From Paramecium pentaurelia (taxonomy: Eukaryota; Ciliophora; Oligohymenophorea; Peniculida; Parameciidae), in the NCBI GenBank assembly GCA_905183005.1, contig CAJJDO010000038.1:248001-312000 (forward strand): a stretch of DNA of 64,000 bases. Direction: 5' to 3'. The first letter of the stretch is position 1; each line of letters opens with the position of its first letter. Positions 36,714 through 48,590 of the stretch are shown here, piece by piece. The translations under genes were made by a program, and so were the position numbers. The notes beneath the pieces were generated by a model. It was not told where the DNA came from and searched no databases. It saw only the letters and a list, made by a program, of their open reading frames with translations.

Positions 36714-37495
36714 ATGAATAATCAAACATAGTTGTAAATATTTAACAATTCATTTTAGTACAAATCCAGTTTATTAGCCTGTATAGACACCTTTGATGAC
36801 GTAATTATCTTGTTAGATGTTAGCATGTATTCCAATATATTCTCTTCATAAACTCCATTTCCATCATCAAAAGGAATCAGCTAAGAACCTGTAGTAACAG
36901 CTATGGATCAAATAATTGAAGATAGAACTAGCGCAGAGTTTGGGTAACATAGTAGACACATTTCTCTAAATTACCAAATAGTTGAAAATGATTTAAGAAA
37001 AGTAGTTGAAAAGAAAAATTATGTGGCCTGCAAAATATTTTGATTATATTGATATACATATATATTATTCTATTGCCTGAAATCAATTCCACTTTCATAA
37101 ATATTACTAATCAATTCCTATTCTAATTAATTAATTTCTTCTATTCTTTTAGAATAATATTGTTTAGATCACTGAATTATCTTATTTTCCTCATATCTCT
37201 AAATAAATTGTCCCATTCTATAATCTTGTATCCAAACATGCCCAATATCGTATTGTTGTTCTTGCCCAACTTTTTTCAATTTACTAATATTTAATACAGC
37301 AACAATTACTTGACCAAATTCATATTGTTAAATTATTAACAGAATTTTCAAAATACTAAATCTAGAACATTCGTTAACATAGTATTGTTTATCTATTCTA
37401 ACATATAGAATTGCTAAATATATATATAAACATATCCAAGAGTAATTTTAAAGTATTTCTCTTGATGATAATTTTAATGGTTCAAACTATGATAC
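36447..37495. repeat. Direct copy 1 (left) flanking the N at 37496
   Basis: These 1049 bases recur exactly at 37497-38545. The copy ends at the single N. This is read as an unmerged contig overlap. Confidence 0.9.
36714..37043 (+). CDS. Unknown protein (109 aa), left duplicate
   Basis: The frame of 110 codons from ATG 36714 to TGA 37041-37043 is identical to 37764-38093. The second half looks genuinely coding (AMDQIIEDRTSAEFGQHSR, NYQIVENDLRKVVEKKN), and the first part could hide an intron. No domain is recognised. Because it lies in the left copy of an apparent assembly duplication, it should be counted once together with its partner. Confidence 0.4.
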
Positions 37496-37496
37496 N

Positions 37497-38545
37497 GTTT
37501 AATATTTAAAATTTGAGACCTTGCTCAAATAATATTGTTATTATTAAAATTTAGTTTTGATGATTTGTTATATTAATATAATTGATTTTTTTTTAGTATT
37601 ATAATTAGAGAAGTGTTATATATATTTTGTTTAAAAACTAAAAATAATAAAAAATAATGATTGAAAAGAAGAAAAAACAAAGAAAAATATGATTAACGAA
37701 TGAAAGATAATTATATTTATTATTTATTGATATATGTAATTTTGGAATATTATATAAAATTAAATGAATAATCAAACATAGTTGTAAATATTTAACAATT
37801 CATTTTAGTACAAATCCAGTTTATTAGCCTGTATAGACACCTTTGATGACGTAATTATCTTGTTAGATGTTAGCATGTATTCCAATATATTCTCTTCATA
37901 AACTCCATTTCCATCATCAAAAGGAATCAGCTAAGAACCTGTAGTAACAGCTATGGATCAAATAATTGAAGATAGAACTAGCGCAGAGTTTGGGTAACAT
38001 AGTAGACACATTTCTCTAAATTACCAAATAGTTGAAAATGATTTAAGAAAAGTAGTTGAAAAGAAAAATTATGTGGCCTGCAAAATATTTTGATTATATT
38101 GATATACATATATATTATTCTATTGCCTGAAATCAATTCCACTTTCATAAATATTACTAATCAATTCCTATTCTAATTAATTAATTTCTTCTATTCTTTT
38201 AGAATAATATTGTTTAGATCACTGAATTATCTTATTTTCCTCATATCTCTAAATAAATTGTCCCATTCTATAATCTTGTATCCAAACATGCCCAATATCG
38301 TATTGTTGTTCTTGCCCAACTTTTTTCAATTTACTAATATTTAATACAGCAACAATTACTTGACCAAATTCATATTGTTAAATTATTAACAGAATTTTCA
38401 AAATACTAAATCTAGAACATTCGTTAACATAGTATTGTTTATCTATTCTAACATATAGAATTGCTAAATATATATATAAACATATCCAAGAGTAATTTTA
38501 AAGTATTTCTCTTGATGATAATTTTAATGGTTCAAACTATGATAC
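37497..38545. repeat. Direct copy 2 (right) flanking the N at 37496
   Basis: This is the exact second copy of 36447-37495, continuing into unique sequence after 38545. Confidence 0.9.
37764..38093 (+). CDS. Unknown protein (109 aa)
   Basis: This is the same frame as 36714-37043, here in the copy contiguous with unique downstream sequence. It is polar with a charged helical C-terminal half and ends NYVACKIF. It is not a recognised family. It converges with a minus-strand frame ending at 38219. Confidence 0.4.
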
Positions 38546-38560
38546 TTGTTGTGATTAATA
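38219..38560 (-). CDS. Unknown minus-strand protein, about 110 aa
   Basis: The core reads AILYVRIDKQYYVNECSRFS, then QYEFGQVIVAVLNISKLKKV, GQEQQYDIGHVWIQDYRMGQ and a C-terminus YEENKIIQ before TGA at 38219-38221. A short intron is needed upstream, near 38470, and the start codon is not determined, so the upper limit is approximate. The mixed hydrophobic-polar pattern suggests a folded domain, but none is recognised. Its 3' part is also present at 37169-37495 in the left duplicate, cut by the N. Confidence 0.45.
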
Positions 38561-39010
38561 ATATTTGGTTGAAAAGTTACTGATATTGGATTAACTAAAA
38601 ATTTTAAATTCTTTTTATAATTTTACTACATTTAAATTAATTTTGTTATAATTTAAGTGATTCTTAAGATACTAAATACATTAAATCATGTGTTATTTTC
38701 AAATTTAACTAAAGAGTCAATCAAAGATCTTTGAGAAAAATAGCAAACTGAAATAGCAAAAATTTAAAACTAATTAAAAAAAATCTAAATTTACAAATTA
38801 ACCATCCATTTTTATTCACTTAAGTGTTTTTAACATTTTGTAATATATTGAAACCTTTATAATTTTAATAATAAATTGATGAGGTAACCTATACTTTCTT
38901 ATTTACCTTTTGACTGCTTCTTTTTTCAATTTATTTTAAAAACAAATGATCTTTTTTATATATGCCTAGCTCATGATAAATAAATTAATTAATTTAAATA
39001 ATTATAATAA
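38561..39010. other. AT-rich intergenic region
   Basis: About 450 bases with no convincing gene. It probably holds the 5' region of the minus-strand frame ending at 38219 and the 3' flank of the gene ending at 39011. Confidence 0.35.
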
Positions 39011-41388
39011 TCAATTTATTTGTTTTCCTATTAATCTTATATTAATTGGTGTAAATTTGACAATAAAAGCATCCCAATTTTTACTATTGAAATTGACTTA
39101 TTTTTTTTTAATTGTTTTATCTGCAATATTTTATTTCTACATTTTTCTAACATCTATTCTTAATTACTCTGAAAGTTTATTACTTTTTAGACTATCAATA
39201 TTATGAGAATATATTGGAATATCTTATACTAAATCTAATCCTAATTCTTATGGTTACAACATAATAATTCCATCTACTATGATTACTATAATTGAAACTT
39301 TGGCATCTATTGGTTTCTCTTATAATTATTTAGCTTATAAATAAGGCTGACTTATTCTCATAAATATGGCATTTTAAGTTTTGAATTAAATTTAATACTA
39401 ATCATACATCCTTTTAATTCCTGAATCATTTGGATATTCTTAAACTATAATTTCTAAACAAGATTTTACAAATTTATCAATTTCATCCCAATCAGGTTTT
39501 TCAATGAATAAACCATATTTTAATTTCTAATCCTTTTCAATCTAAAATTAAACACTTTTTCTTAAAATTATTTATGATTTATTTTCAATAGATGTAATGA
39601 GTCTCTTTGATTCCTTTTTTAGATGGTTATCTTAAATGTTTTTAAGAGTTTCTCTATATTAAGTAAGGCTATCAATTAATTAATCATATTATGATTTAAG
39701 TGCTACCTAAAAATCTTATTCGACTATTTCACAATATAAATCATCTTTTTCTTTATCTTCAGAAATGTAACGACAATAAATTTTATAATCTGTTTGAAAA
39801 TTATTTAATTTCTAATTTTAAAATTCTTTAAGTTAATTTATAATCTCTTTTACTTGATTCTTATTATCAAAAACAGAAAGTAAACAATACATGATAAAAT
39901 TGAATGAAAATGGAAAACTACATTACAACTCTTTAATTTCATAGGAGGAATTGCATTCAGGCAAAAGAGAAATTGTTTTAATATTAAATGGCAATTATTT
40001 TATCTATTTATTCAATTATTCTAATTCTTTTGGATTGCATACTTTCTCAATAAAATAAAGTTAATTTTTCTCATTAATTTAATCTGGTATTTTAATTATT
40101 TATACTCTTTAACTAGTTTTTTTAATTAAGGAACATAATTATTCATATCCCATACCTGAAATTCCTATTGGAATAACAACTATGATTGCAGATTACATGC
40201 ACTAAGAAAGTGGAAACAACTAATCTTGTTTTTTTAATAAATAATCTAAACCTTTTCTAATGCTATTGAATGCTTAAATAGATAATTTAGAAAATTCAAA
40301 ATTAATATATTTAATGTTTACTGAATTTTCTAACATCATTTCTGTGTATTTTTTATAGAATTCTAAATCTTAATTATTTAAATTATATTTAGAGAGATAT
40401 TAATTAGGTTCCTTTATATTAAGATTCTTTTCTTTATTGCTAAGAATTAATCTTAATTCATTTAGAATAGTATATTATCTGAATGGAATAAAACAACATC
40501 CAAGAAAGGTGTCTCCTTTCCAAAAATACATAGTTTTACCTTTATAATAATCATGAAATTAATCAATCAATTAATTGTAAATTTAAGAGATATGTTTTTA
40601 TAATTAAATTTATGTGCACTAAGTTTGATAAATTTAAGCAGATTCTAATTTATAATGATGTAAAAAATTGGTAACTGTATTGGGATTAACCATTCTTTAT
40701 TCTGCATAATGTTCTACTAATGCAAACCATTCAATCTATTTTTTATTGTTGTAACAACCTATCAAACTTCTATTTGTTAAATCTTCAATAAAATTAAGCT
40801 AGTATTAATAAGGCATTTTATTAAACAAACTAAAGAATTAAGAAGCTATTTTTCGTAATTTATCATGCTTCGGTTCTTTATATTAAACAATATCATTTTC
40901 ATCATAACAAACAATTGTTTATATTCCATAAGAAATACAAAAAGAATCTAATTCATAACAAAAACTAATGCATATGGTCTGTGAATTATGTTGTATTTCA
41001 AAGATTGTGAAGGAATCTTTGAGATTTTTTGTTATATTTTTATATACCTAATCTTAATTTTTAAAATCAATTTCGTTTAATTCTGGAGCAAAAGGAACTC
41101 CCATAGTAGCTAAATAATTATAAATAATACCAATCTCAGTTTATACATGTTATTTTTACATCATCTAAATGAAGGAATTACAAGTGTGTAAATGCTTGGA
41201 TAAAAATTTATTATTAAGAACATCATTTTCATTAATTTTTGATTATTCAAGATCTATTTCAAAAATATTTACATCCCTCAAAAAATTTACACTGGATGAT
41301 AGTAATTCAACTTCATTCTATTTTGTAAAACCTTCAAGACTTATTATAATAAATATATTTACAGATTATAAGCACTTAATTATGACAT
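39011..41388 (-). CDS. Unknown 784-aa protein with degenerate P-loop motif
   Basis: The model is complement(39011-41339, 41363-41388), 785 codons. The tiny first exon (26 bases) is joined across a 23-base AAG-ending intron to a long uninterrupted exon. The N-terminal half is alpha/beta with Cys-rich patches (YKGKTMYFWKGDTFLGCCF). Around residue 430 lies SAIIVVIPIGISGMGYEQL, in which a hydrophobic strand and GISGMG resemble a Walker A loop but the essential Lys-Ser/Thr is replaced by Tyr-Glu. About 150 residues later a helical Lys/Gln-rich coiled stretch follows. The layout faintly recalls the kinase part of eukaryotic tRNA ligases, but no ligase lysine motif is evident and I do not claim it. 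No membrane segment is visible. Confidence 0.65.
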
Positions 41389-41582
41389 TAAATTAATGTG
41401 ATAAAAATATTATTAAGAAATTAAAATAATTACTTTTTGTTAAAGAAATAATATTAAATTATAATATATATTAATTTATTTTGTTAGGAGTATTTCAAAA
41501 AGATCACTTTTATCATCTTTATAATTTAAATGTAATATTTAAGGATTTATTCAGTTTGGTAACATAAATTAATAACCATTAA

Positions 41583-41925
41583 TCAATTTTCATCTTCTGA
41601 ACATCCAGGAACTGGAATTCGGTCCTTACAATTCTTAGCACCATACCATTCACTTATACATTATGAAGGTCTACAACAATTTTACCAAGCTTATCCACAA
41701 CTTATTCCATCCTAAGCTTAGCATTTTGCTGTGCATTGTAAATCACCATTCCAATATCCTGTGTGTTTGGTATTTGTACCTTTTAATTTATGATTGGTCT
41801 TCAATTTAAGTAGGGATTAATCTAAAGTAATAGTTTGAAATAATACTGTTTTCCAATACCAAATAGAAAGTGCTTAGTGATACAAAACAGACTATTGTAA
41901 ATAAGAGAACAATTTTTAATTTCAT
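41583..41925 (-). CDS. Secreted cysteine-rich small protein (105 aa)
   Basis: The model is complement(41583-41821, 41847-41925), 106 codons with a 25-base intron. The N-terminus MKLKIVLLFTIVCFVSLSTF is a signal peptide. The mature part contains seven or eight Cys in a compact pattern (DLQCTAKCQAQDGISCGQAW, then NCCRPSQC and KNCKDRIPVPGC), suggesting a disulfide-bonded extracellular or cortical domain. No exact family is recognised. Toxin-like or defence functions cannot be inferred from cysteine spacing alone. Confidence 0.65.
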
Positions 41926-42415
41926 TTATGCTATTAAAATAATTTAATATAAAAAGTAATTGAACTAAATTTGGAATCAATATTTAAATCGCATTACAAC
42001 TCAACTTATTGTATAAGTAAAATAAACTATGTTGAATGTATTTTGCACATATCTAAATGGTATAGTTTTGAGAATTTGTATTTGAATTTGAGATTAGTTG
42101 AGTAATAGAACTTAATTGGAATATTCTAGAGATGAATATTATATCTACGTATTTCAAGCAATTCTGATTATTCTAATCATAATTTATATAGAAAATAGGT
42201 GACCTTTCTTTATTTGATTGATATCCTTCTTTCTATTTGATTGTTAATGTTTAATCTAATTTGATGTTTTCTGTTATTAAATTCTTAATAATTACTATCT
42301 TTATTGTATAACACAAAATCTTTTGTTTATTTAAATAGATTCAATCAGATTCTTTGAGATCTTTAAGTTCTAAAATATTAGCACAACTTTCACATTTATT
42401 ATCTATATTAATTAA
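41926..42415. other. Intergenic region between divergent genes
   Basis: About 490 AT-rich bases lie between the secreted Cys-rich gene (minus) and Rab11 (plus). No gene or repeat is seen. Confidence 0.4.
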
Positions 42416-43120
42416 ATGAGCAAAGGTGACGATGACTATGACTATTTATTTAAAATTGTACTTTCAGGTAAAGACTAATTAAATAAATAATAAAGGGGAC
42501 TCCGGAGTTGGAAAATCCAATCTATTACTACGATTTACAAAAAACCAATTTAATCCAGATTCCAAAACTACTATAGGCGTTGAATTTGCTACTAGATCAA
42601 TTTCAATATCTGGGAAGATTATCAAAGCTTAAATCTGGGATACAGCAGGACAGGTAAAGTGGATAAATAGAGCTTAGGAACGCTATAGGGCAATTACTTC
42701 TGCATATTATAGGGGAGCCATTGGTGCTGTACTAGTATATGATATAACAAACAAACAAAGTTTCGATGCTGTAGAAAGATGGATTTAAGAAGTGAGAGAA
42801 AATGCTGATAAAGATATTGTGATAATGATTATAGGGAACAAATCAGATTTGAAGCATTTAAGAGCAATTAGATAAGAGTCGGGTCAAGATTTGGCTCAAA
42901 TGTACAAGGTAGCATTTATGGAAGCAAGTGCTTAAGATGGTAGTAATGTAGATTAAGCCTTTACATAAATTATACAATGTTATAAATTCTATATAAATTA
43001 GAAATTTATCAGAATCTAACAAAACAATTATAAAAATATGATTAGATGTCTCATTTACAAGGTGAGAAATTGGATTTAGAAATTACAAACTCTGGTAATA
43101 AAAAGTAAGGATGTTGTTGA
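42416..43120 (+). CDS. RAB11: Rab11-type small GTPase (209 aa)
   Basis: The model is join(42416-42467, 42496-42653, 42678-42978, 43002-43120), 210 codons with introns of 28, 24 and 23 bases. It opens with GDDDYDYLFKIVLSGDSGVG followed by KSN, the Rab11 start with the P-loop. Next come TTIGVEFATRSI (switch I), WDTAGQERYRAITSAYYRG (switch II), GNKSDL (G4) and EASAQ (G5). The extreme C-terminus is GCC, a geranylgeranylation site. Rab11 directs recycling-endosome and contractile-vacuole traffic. The first intron ends in AAG and lies in the P-loop codons. All nucleotide-binding motifs are intact. It is one of the clearest proofs of TAA/TAG as Gln, as in KAQIWDTAGQ where Gln is TAA. Confidence 0.93.
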
Positions 43121-43152
43121 AATATTATATATTGATGTTTTGTTTTTTAATT

Positions 43153-43957
43153 ATGAATTCTTTGCTTTAAGTATAAATTAATATTTATATAGAAGTTTAC
43201 TATGCATTAATAGAATAATAAATATTGGATATTCCATAAGATCAATCTATTTTTATGAGATAATGGAATACCTAGATAGCAATTAATTATTTTTGTTAGA
43301 AATTATCAGGCAATCAATATTATTGTTACTTCATCAGAAATATTCAAAGATATCGATAACAAAATTGTATTCTTAAACCCCTATTAATTTATCATAATCA
43401 ATATGAAGTGAAGGTGAATCTCAGTACTTATAGACAGAAAAATATGTTGTTATTAGTTATAATTAAATGATTTACAATTGAGTAGAGAAGGAAAGAACGG
43501 ATTGATGGTTGACTAGATCTAATTAATAAGTAAGAACTTCAAAACATAGAGAAATATTAACTCTATGTATATTAAATTAAAGAACTACCTGATAGCTAAA
43601 ATTATAAGTATAATATTATTTACTAAGAAGAGAATTCTTATAATGTTAATTATAAAGGATGCCATTTATGAAGAGATCACATATAAAGAGTGCAGGAATA
43701 ACCTATAATCAAATGTATTAAAAATAAATACGCCTAAAGATTATCAATCTATCAACATTAATGTTTTTTTGGAGATATCGCTTAAAATATTTAGAATAAA
43801 GTAAGAAGATAGAAGAATAAAACAATTGGTAATTAATGAAGTAGTTTAAATTAGAAATCAAAAAATTATATAAAAAAGGTTTATCGTAATTTTATAATGC
43901 TTAAAAAAATAATAATACTTTTTTTTAATGATATTTATTATGTATGCTAAAATTTGA
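43153..43957 (+). CDS. Unknown protein, several small exons
   Basis: Coding composition is clear in two blocks: from ATG 43153 (including EQQILDIPQDQSIFMRQWNT and CYFIRNIQRYRQQNCILKPL), and near the end (KDYQSININVFLEISLKIFR, VVQIRNQKIIQKRF) up to TGA 43955-43957. The two blocks are in different frames and must be joined by short introns around 43440-43520 that I could not fix. No domain is recognised. It follows Rab11 by 32 bases and precedes the chromodomain gene by 39. The exon structure is tentative. Confidence 0.35.
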
Positions 43958-43996
43958 TAATCATCACCATCCTAAATATTTACTTAATTATTAAAT

Positions 43997-44966
43997 ATGG
44001 ATAATAACGAAGAGCATTATGAAGTAGAATATGTCTTTGGTAAGAGATTAGATAAAGGAAATGAGGTTGATTATGCAGTCAAATGGCTTGGATATGATAA
44101 AAAACATCATACTTGGGAACCCATTTCTAGTTTCAGTACAGCTTCTTTACTTTTAATTGGGTATATATGACTTTATATATTTGATTAGTCGATTCGAAAG
44201 ATATTTAGCATATAAAAATTATTACAAATTGATAGCAAAAAAAGTAGAAAAAGTCAAATAACCAAAAAAACCAGATGAACCAATAAGAGTGCATATTAGA
44301 AATAGATATACTCAAGTACTAATAAAAGAGGCTGAAATAATAAACATTGAATTAGATACTGATGAAATTGTTTAAAAAAAAGAAACCTTTTAGATTAATG
44401 ATGATGATGATCCTGATGTTTAAATTGTAAGTGTGAGTTTCAAACCTATTAAATAAAGTGAATCTAAGGATCTAAATAAATTTAAAGTGTAGAAGGTATC
44501 ACAAACTCTAGATTTTAATCGAATGATGCATATTAGATAATAATAGTTTAATCCAATCAAAATTAACACTTATAAAAGTAAATATAAATTAGAAAAGGAC
44601 TATTTAAATGAAATTATTTTTGAATAAAGATAAAAAGAGAAAGAAGTTAATATGCTTAAATTTACAGAAATAAATGATAAATACGAACCTACTCAACCTA
44701 TTAAATTGATATCAGATTATTCATAAACTGAAGGATTTTAAACATTGTAAAATGTCTATCGCAATTAATAATTTTAACATAGAGTATTTAATTAGAAAGT
44801 TCCATTTGAATTTATCCTTTCTCATCATCAAATTAAAAATGAATTATGGTTCAAATGTCAAAGTGATGAATAAGAAATCTTATTTGCAGATCTTCAAACA
44901 CTACAACAAAATTATTCAACATTGCTATTAGATTATTTGGCTGCATTTAGTGTGATGATTCAATGA
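43997..44966 (+). CDS. Chromodomain protein (HP1-like, 313 aa)
   Basis: The model is join(43997-44160, 44189-44966), 314 codons with one 28-base intron. Residues about 5-60 form a chromodomain: HYEVEYVFGKRLDKGNEVDY, then AVKWLGYDKKHHTWEP, with the aromatic cage residues Tyr, Trp and a third aromatic in place. A long basic/acidic linker follows. The last 70 residues (FEFILSHHQIKNELWFKCQ, ending LDYLAAFSVMIQ) could be a chromoshadow-like dimerisation domain. HP1-type proteins read methylated H3 lysines and mark silent chromatin. In ciliates they also act in genome rearrangement. The methyl-lysine role follows from the family, and the shadow domain is my guess. Confidence 0.78.
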
Positions 44967-45294
44967 ATTTAATTATTTCATATTTATCAAAACTAAATAT
45001 ATTATTCATCATAAATATAAATATCTATATTTATTTTAAATATCATTAATACATCTCTAAATACATTTAAAAGTATATTATTTTAAAAAGAGAAAATTAA
45101 AATATATACAATAATTTAATCAAATATTCAATCAGAATTTCAAGTTTATTACTTAAGTCTTATTCTTTTTATGATGATACTATTTTAAGTCTATCAATAC
45201 ATTTAGAAACTCCATATCTATCAATTTTATAATAATCTGTCTTCTAATTTAATTAAATACATTTATAAACAAAAATTCTTGCTAATATTTATAA
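44967..45294. other. Short convergent gap, possible 3' exon
   Basis: About 330 bases lie between the chromodomain stop and the RRM protein stop. On the minus strand a further open block (YKYQQEFLFINVFNQIRR to about 45140) reads well but one base out of frame with the upstream gene. It may be an extra 3' exon of that gene. Otherwise AT-rich. Confidence 0.35.
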
Positions 45295-46972
45295 TCAGTA
45301 TTGAGCTTCTTCATCCCAAACTAAACCAAAGAGCTCTAATTAAAAATCCTCTTCTTGATAAGAATCCTCAATCATCTCAATTATGCATTATTGCATATCG
45401 GTTGAATGGATCTCTTATCTAATAGGATATTAAGGCTCTTTAGTAACTATCTCCCTCGATTCTATTTCGAATTGAACTTCCTTCCAATTTTAATCCATTT
45501 CAAATCGCAATTTTGATAAATTCTATTCCAAAATCAAAAGAGCAATATTACTATTAAAATGTTCTGCTATTTTACAACCCATATACTTCAAACCATCAGG
45601 ATAATGAAATACATTCATTTTAAATCTCTAGAAATATTTAAAATAGCTTTACTGAAAATGTTAAATTGTTCAATTTATTAAAAGCTAATTGAGTTTCTTA
45701 AAAGTCTTTTAATATTAAACATATTATATTATTCTATAATTATGTTCTTTCATCTAGTGGCTCAAATTGAATACCCAAATGCAAATTTAGAAATTCAACA
45801 AAATATTTCACATTAGAATATTTTGATAAATTATTGACATAAATAAGTTTCTTATGGTCAGCATCATCAATCCTTAATTGTAAATCCTTAAATTTAATCC
45901 CAAATATTCTTAAATCCTAATAAAGTGCATTTTATTTAGATTCCTTATTTTTGAAATTGATAACAGCATATGATTTATATAATTTTTTATTTTTATTTAC
46001 TTTTACTCTGTCTAATAATTTCTTAGTTTAACTCAATTAATCCAAACTTTATTAGAAATCTTTATTGTCATTTGATTTATTATTTGTTGTTATTTGATCA
46101 ATTTGTTTTTTGAAATTACAATACTCATAATATTCAATAGAGTCTATTTCACCAAATCTATTCTCAAAATACTCTTTACATTCCTATTTAAATTTCTCAT
46201 CCAATATGTATGGTAAATTATATAAACATACTTAATGAGTTTCTTTAATTTATTCTTCACTTACAACTTATCTTAATTATAAAGGTGTTCTTAATTCATT
46301 TTCATCTTTCAGTTTAATTTATTTATTCATTAATCTAGAATTTCTAGCCAATACCAATTAATTCTTAACAATCTCTTTACTATTTATTTCATATGACTCT
46401 ATCTCTTATTTTGGTAATAGAGTGTTTATCAAACCATCATCAATTAATTATGTAAAAACAGGTACTTTTTCATCTTCTTCAATTCTCAATCTATGGTGTT
46501 TACGTTTATATTGAATGAAATCAGTTAGACTTTTATTCTATGGCTAAAATAGACTTGCTCTATTCTAAACAAAACAATTATATTCGCTTTTGATCTCTGT
46601 CTCAATTCTGTCAAAATCATCATAAAAATGCTCTGGTTGTAATTCTTAAAAGTCGATTCTTAAAGCCAATGGAACAAGATCTAATACTTGATCTACAATA
46701 ACATTATAATAATACACTAATTAAAAAGTCTGAAAATACTAGATTTCAATTATAAAGTGTTAGTATACACCTAAACAATTATTAAAATACATCAATACTT
46801 TCTCTTTTATTAACTCAACATCTCGAACAAAGTCCATTAATTAACTGTCATGTAATCGATCCTATAGATAACAAGTAAGAGTTCTAATGTTTTTGTGTCG
46901 TTCCTCTGACACTTTAGGGATGTCAAATTTCATAGCTTCCAATACTATATCATAATAACCAAGCCATTACAT
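45295..46972 (-). CDS. RRM-containing RNA-binding protein (550 aa)
   Basis: The model is complement(45295-45627, 45653-46972), 551 codons with one 25-base intron. It starts MQWLGYYDIVLEAMKFDIPK, with a helical N-terminal region. Two RRM-like units are visible in the centre: one from HQVCLYNLPYILDEKFKQEC to SYAVINFKNKESKQNAL, and a second from KKLIYVNNLSKYSNVKYFVE onward. RNP1 is degenerate in both, so RNA binding is likely but not certain. The C-terminus is acidic (EMIEDSYQEEDFQLELFG). A better fit for a few residues near the end would place an additional intron and extend the gene to about 45140. The specific function is unknown. Confidence 0.62.
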
Positions 46973-47348
46973 TTTATTGGAACTCCATGAATTTAAGTAG
47001 TAAATTTCTATACACACAATCTAGATAGCATAAATAAATTTTTAATATGCTTGACAAAAGTTAAAACATTAACGAATCACAAATAAAGGAAATCAAACTC
47101 AACCTATTAAATTATATATTTCAAATTCTATACTCAAAACATATAGAAGAACAATAATCTATACAAATTGAGAATATTAATTCAAACAATATAGTCATAG
47201 ATATTTGTTAATCTTCTAGAATATCATTATTTTATTCATTTTTATAATTCTCATATACAATCAACATAAATAATTCAAACAGTGATTTCTTTATACATTT
47301 ATTGTTAATAATAAGACTTCATACATATGATATTAATTTTATAAGTAT
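46973..47348. other. Intergenic region between divergent genes
   Basis: AT-rich, about 375 bases. Promoters of the RRM protein (minus) and the membrane protein (plus) must lie here. No other feature is seen. Confidence 0.4.
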
Positions 47349-48427
47349 ATGAATTCAGAATAATAAGATAGTAATAAATCACCAAAGGCCAATTTGGAAT
47401 TATTTATAAGAAACTGGTGGTAATAATTATTATTTGGGACTAAACTTGTAATTGGAATTTCATGGTTATTTGGTTTTATTGATCTTTTGAGCAATTTTGC
47501 CTTTGATTTATTCAGCAATTCTCCACAATAAACAATACCTTTTTAAATTTAGAGATTATTCTTTTCACAATTTGTTCATTGTATATATCCATTTAAGTAA
47601 TTTGATAGATTATACAATTGATTTATTACTTGTTATTATATGCGTGTATAAAAAATTTGAAGAATTAGAATCTAAGTATTCAACTGTTATTTTCATTATT
47701 TTAATTCTTGTAATAGGAAGTCTCACTCAAGTATAAATTTAAATAATTAGTTTATATGTGTTTTACTTTAATGGATATTATCATTTATTTATTCTCCATT
47801 TTATTAAATAAAAGCTTACGGATTATGGAATTTTTATATTTTTTGCGTAATCTAAGAGTACTCTATTTTTAATAGTTTTTTAGATGTTTAGCTACTCCAA
47901 ATGGATAAAGTTTATTTTTAATTTTTCCTATGCAATTAAAAAATAAATACTATCCTATTATTTTAATTATCTTTTTTACTCTAATTTAATAATCATTGAC
48001 ATTCATTTCAACAGGATTTGTATCATTTATATTTTATCTATTTCAGAATCATCTTAATTAAATTCATCATTCTGTATAAAAATAATATTCTATTTTAGAC
48101 AATTGAAAGAATTGAAAAAAGTTTCCCTTTGAAATTCTTTATAGAAAGAAATGATTTTAAAAAAGTTACAAATTATTAAGATTAATTAGAACCAAGTGTT
48201 GATGCAAGGGAATTATAATCTGTAGAAACACCACCTGCAAAGTTTTATATATATTACATTTTAGATTAGCTTTATAAGGCATTCCATAATAATTCAGGTC
48301 ATCTCTAGTTTTAAATGAATTATAACAAGATATGAATTAAAAAGAGAATGAATGTGAATAACCTAATTAAGAAGAAGATGAAGAGAAAAAATAGAATGAA
48401 TCAAATCCATCAACTTAATTTGTGTGA
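47349..48427 (+). CDS. Multipass membrane protein, possibly rhomboid-fold-like
   Basis: The gene runs from ATG 47349 (MNSEQQDSNKSPKANLELF) to TGA 48425-48427. Introns at 47581-47608 and near 48246-48268, plus others in the middle, restore the frame. The first part has amphipathic and hydrophobic helices (TKLVIGISWLFGFIDLLSNF, a helix near YTIDLLLVIICVY, then VIFIILILVIGSLTQ). It resembles the spacing of rhomboid-like or derlin-like proteins, but the catalytic Ser-His pair or the derlin signature was not found. The cytosolic tail is acidic and Gln-rich (NQEEDEEKKQNESNPS). The role is unknown. Membrane topology is sure, family assignment weak. Confidence 0.5.
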
Positions 48428-48590
48428 ATCCTATAATTCTAATTTGTTTTATTTTTATTATAATTGTTAATTTACCTAGTTTATGAGTTTACTTTTTATT
48501 AATAAATGGATTCATTAAAATTATAATTTATGATTATCTTATTATCAATCTAAGCTATCAAGACATTATTTGAATTAATCTGCCATACTC

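Noticed and set aside
36714..38093. Two paralogous small genes
   Set aside because: They are base-identical and sit in the two halves of the overlap around the N at 37496.
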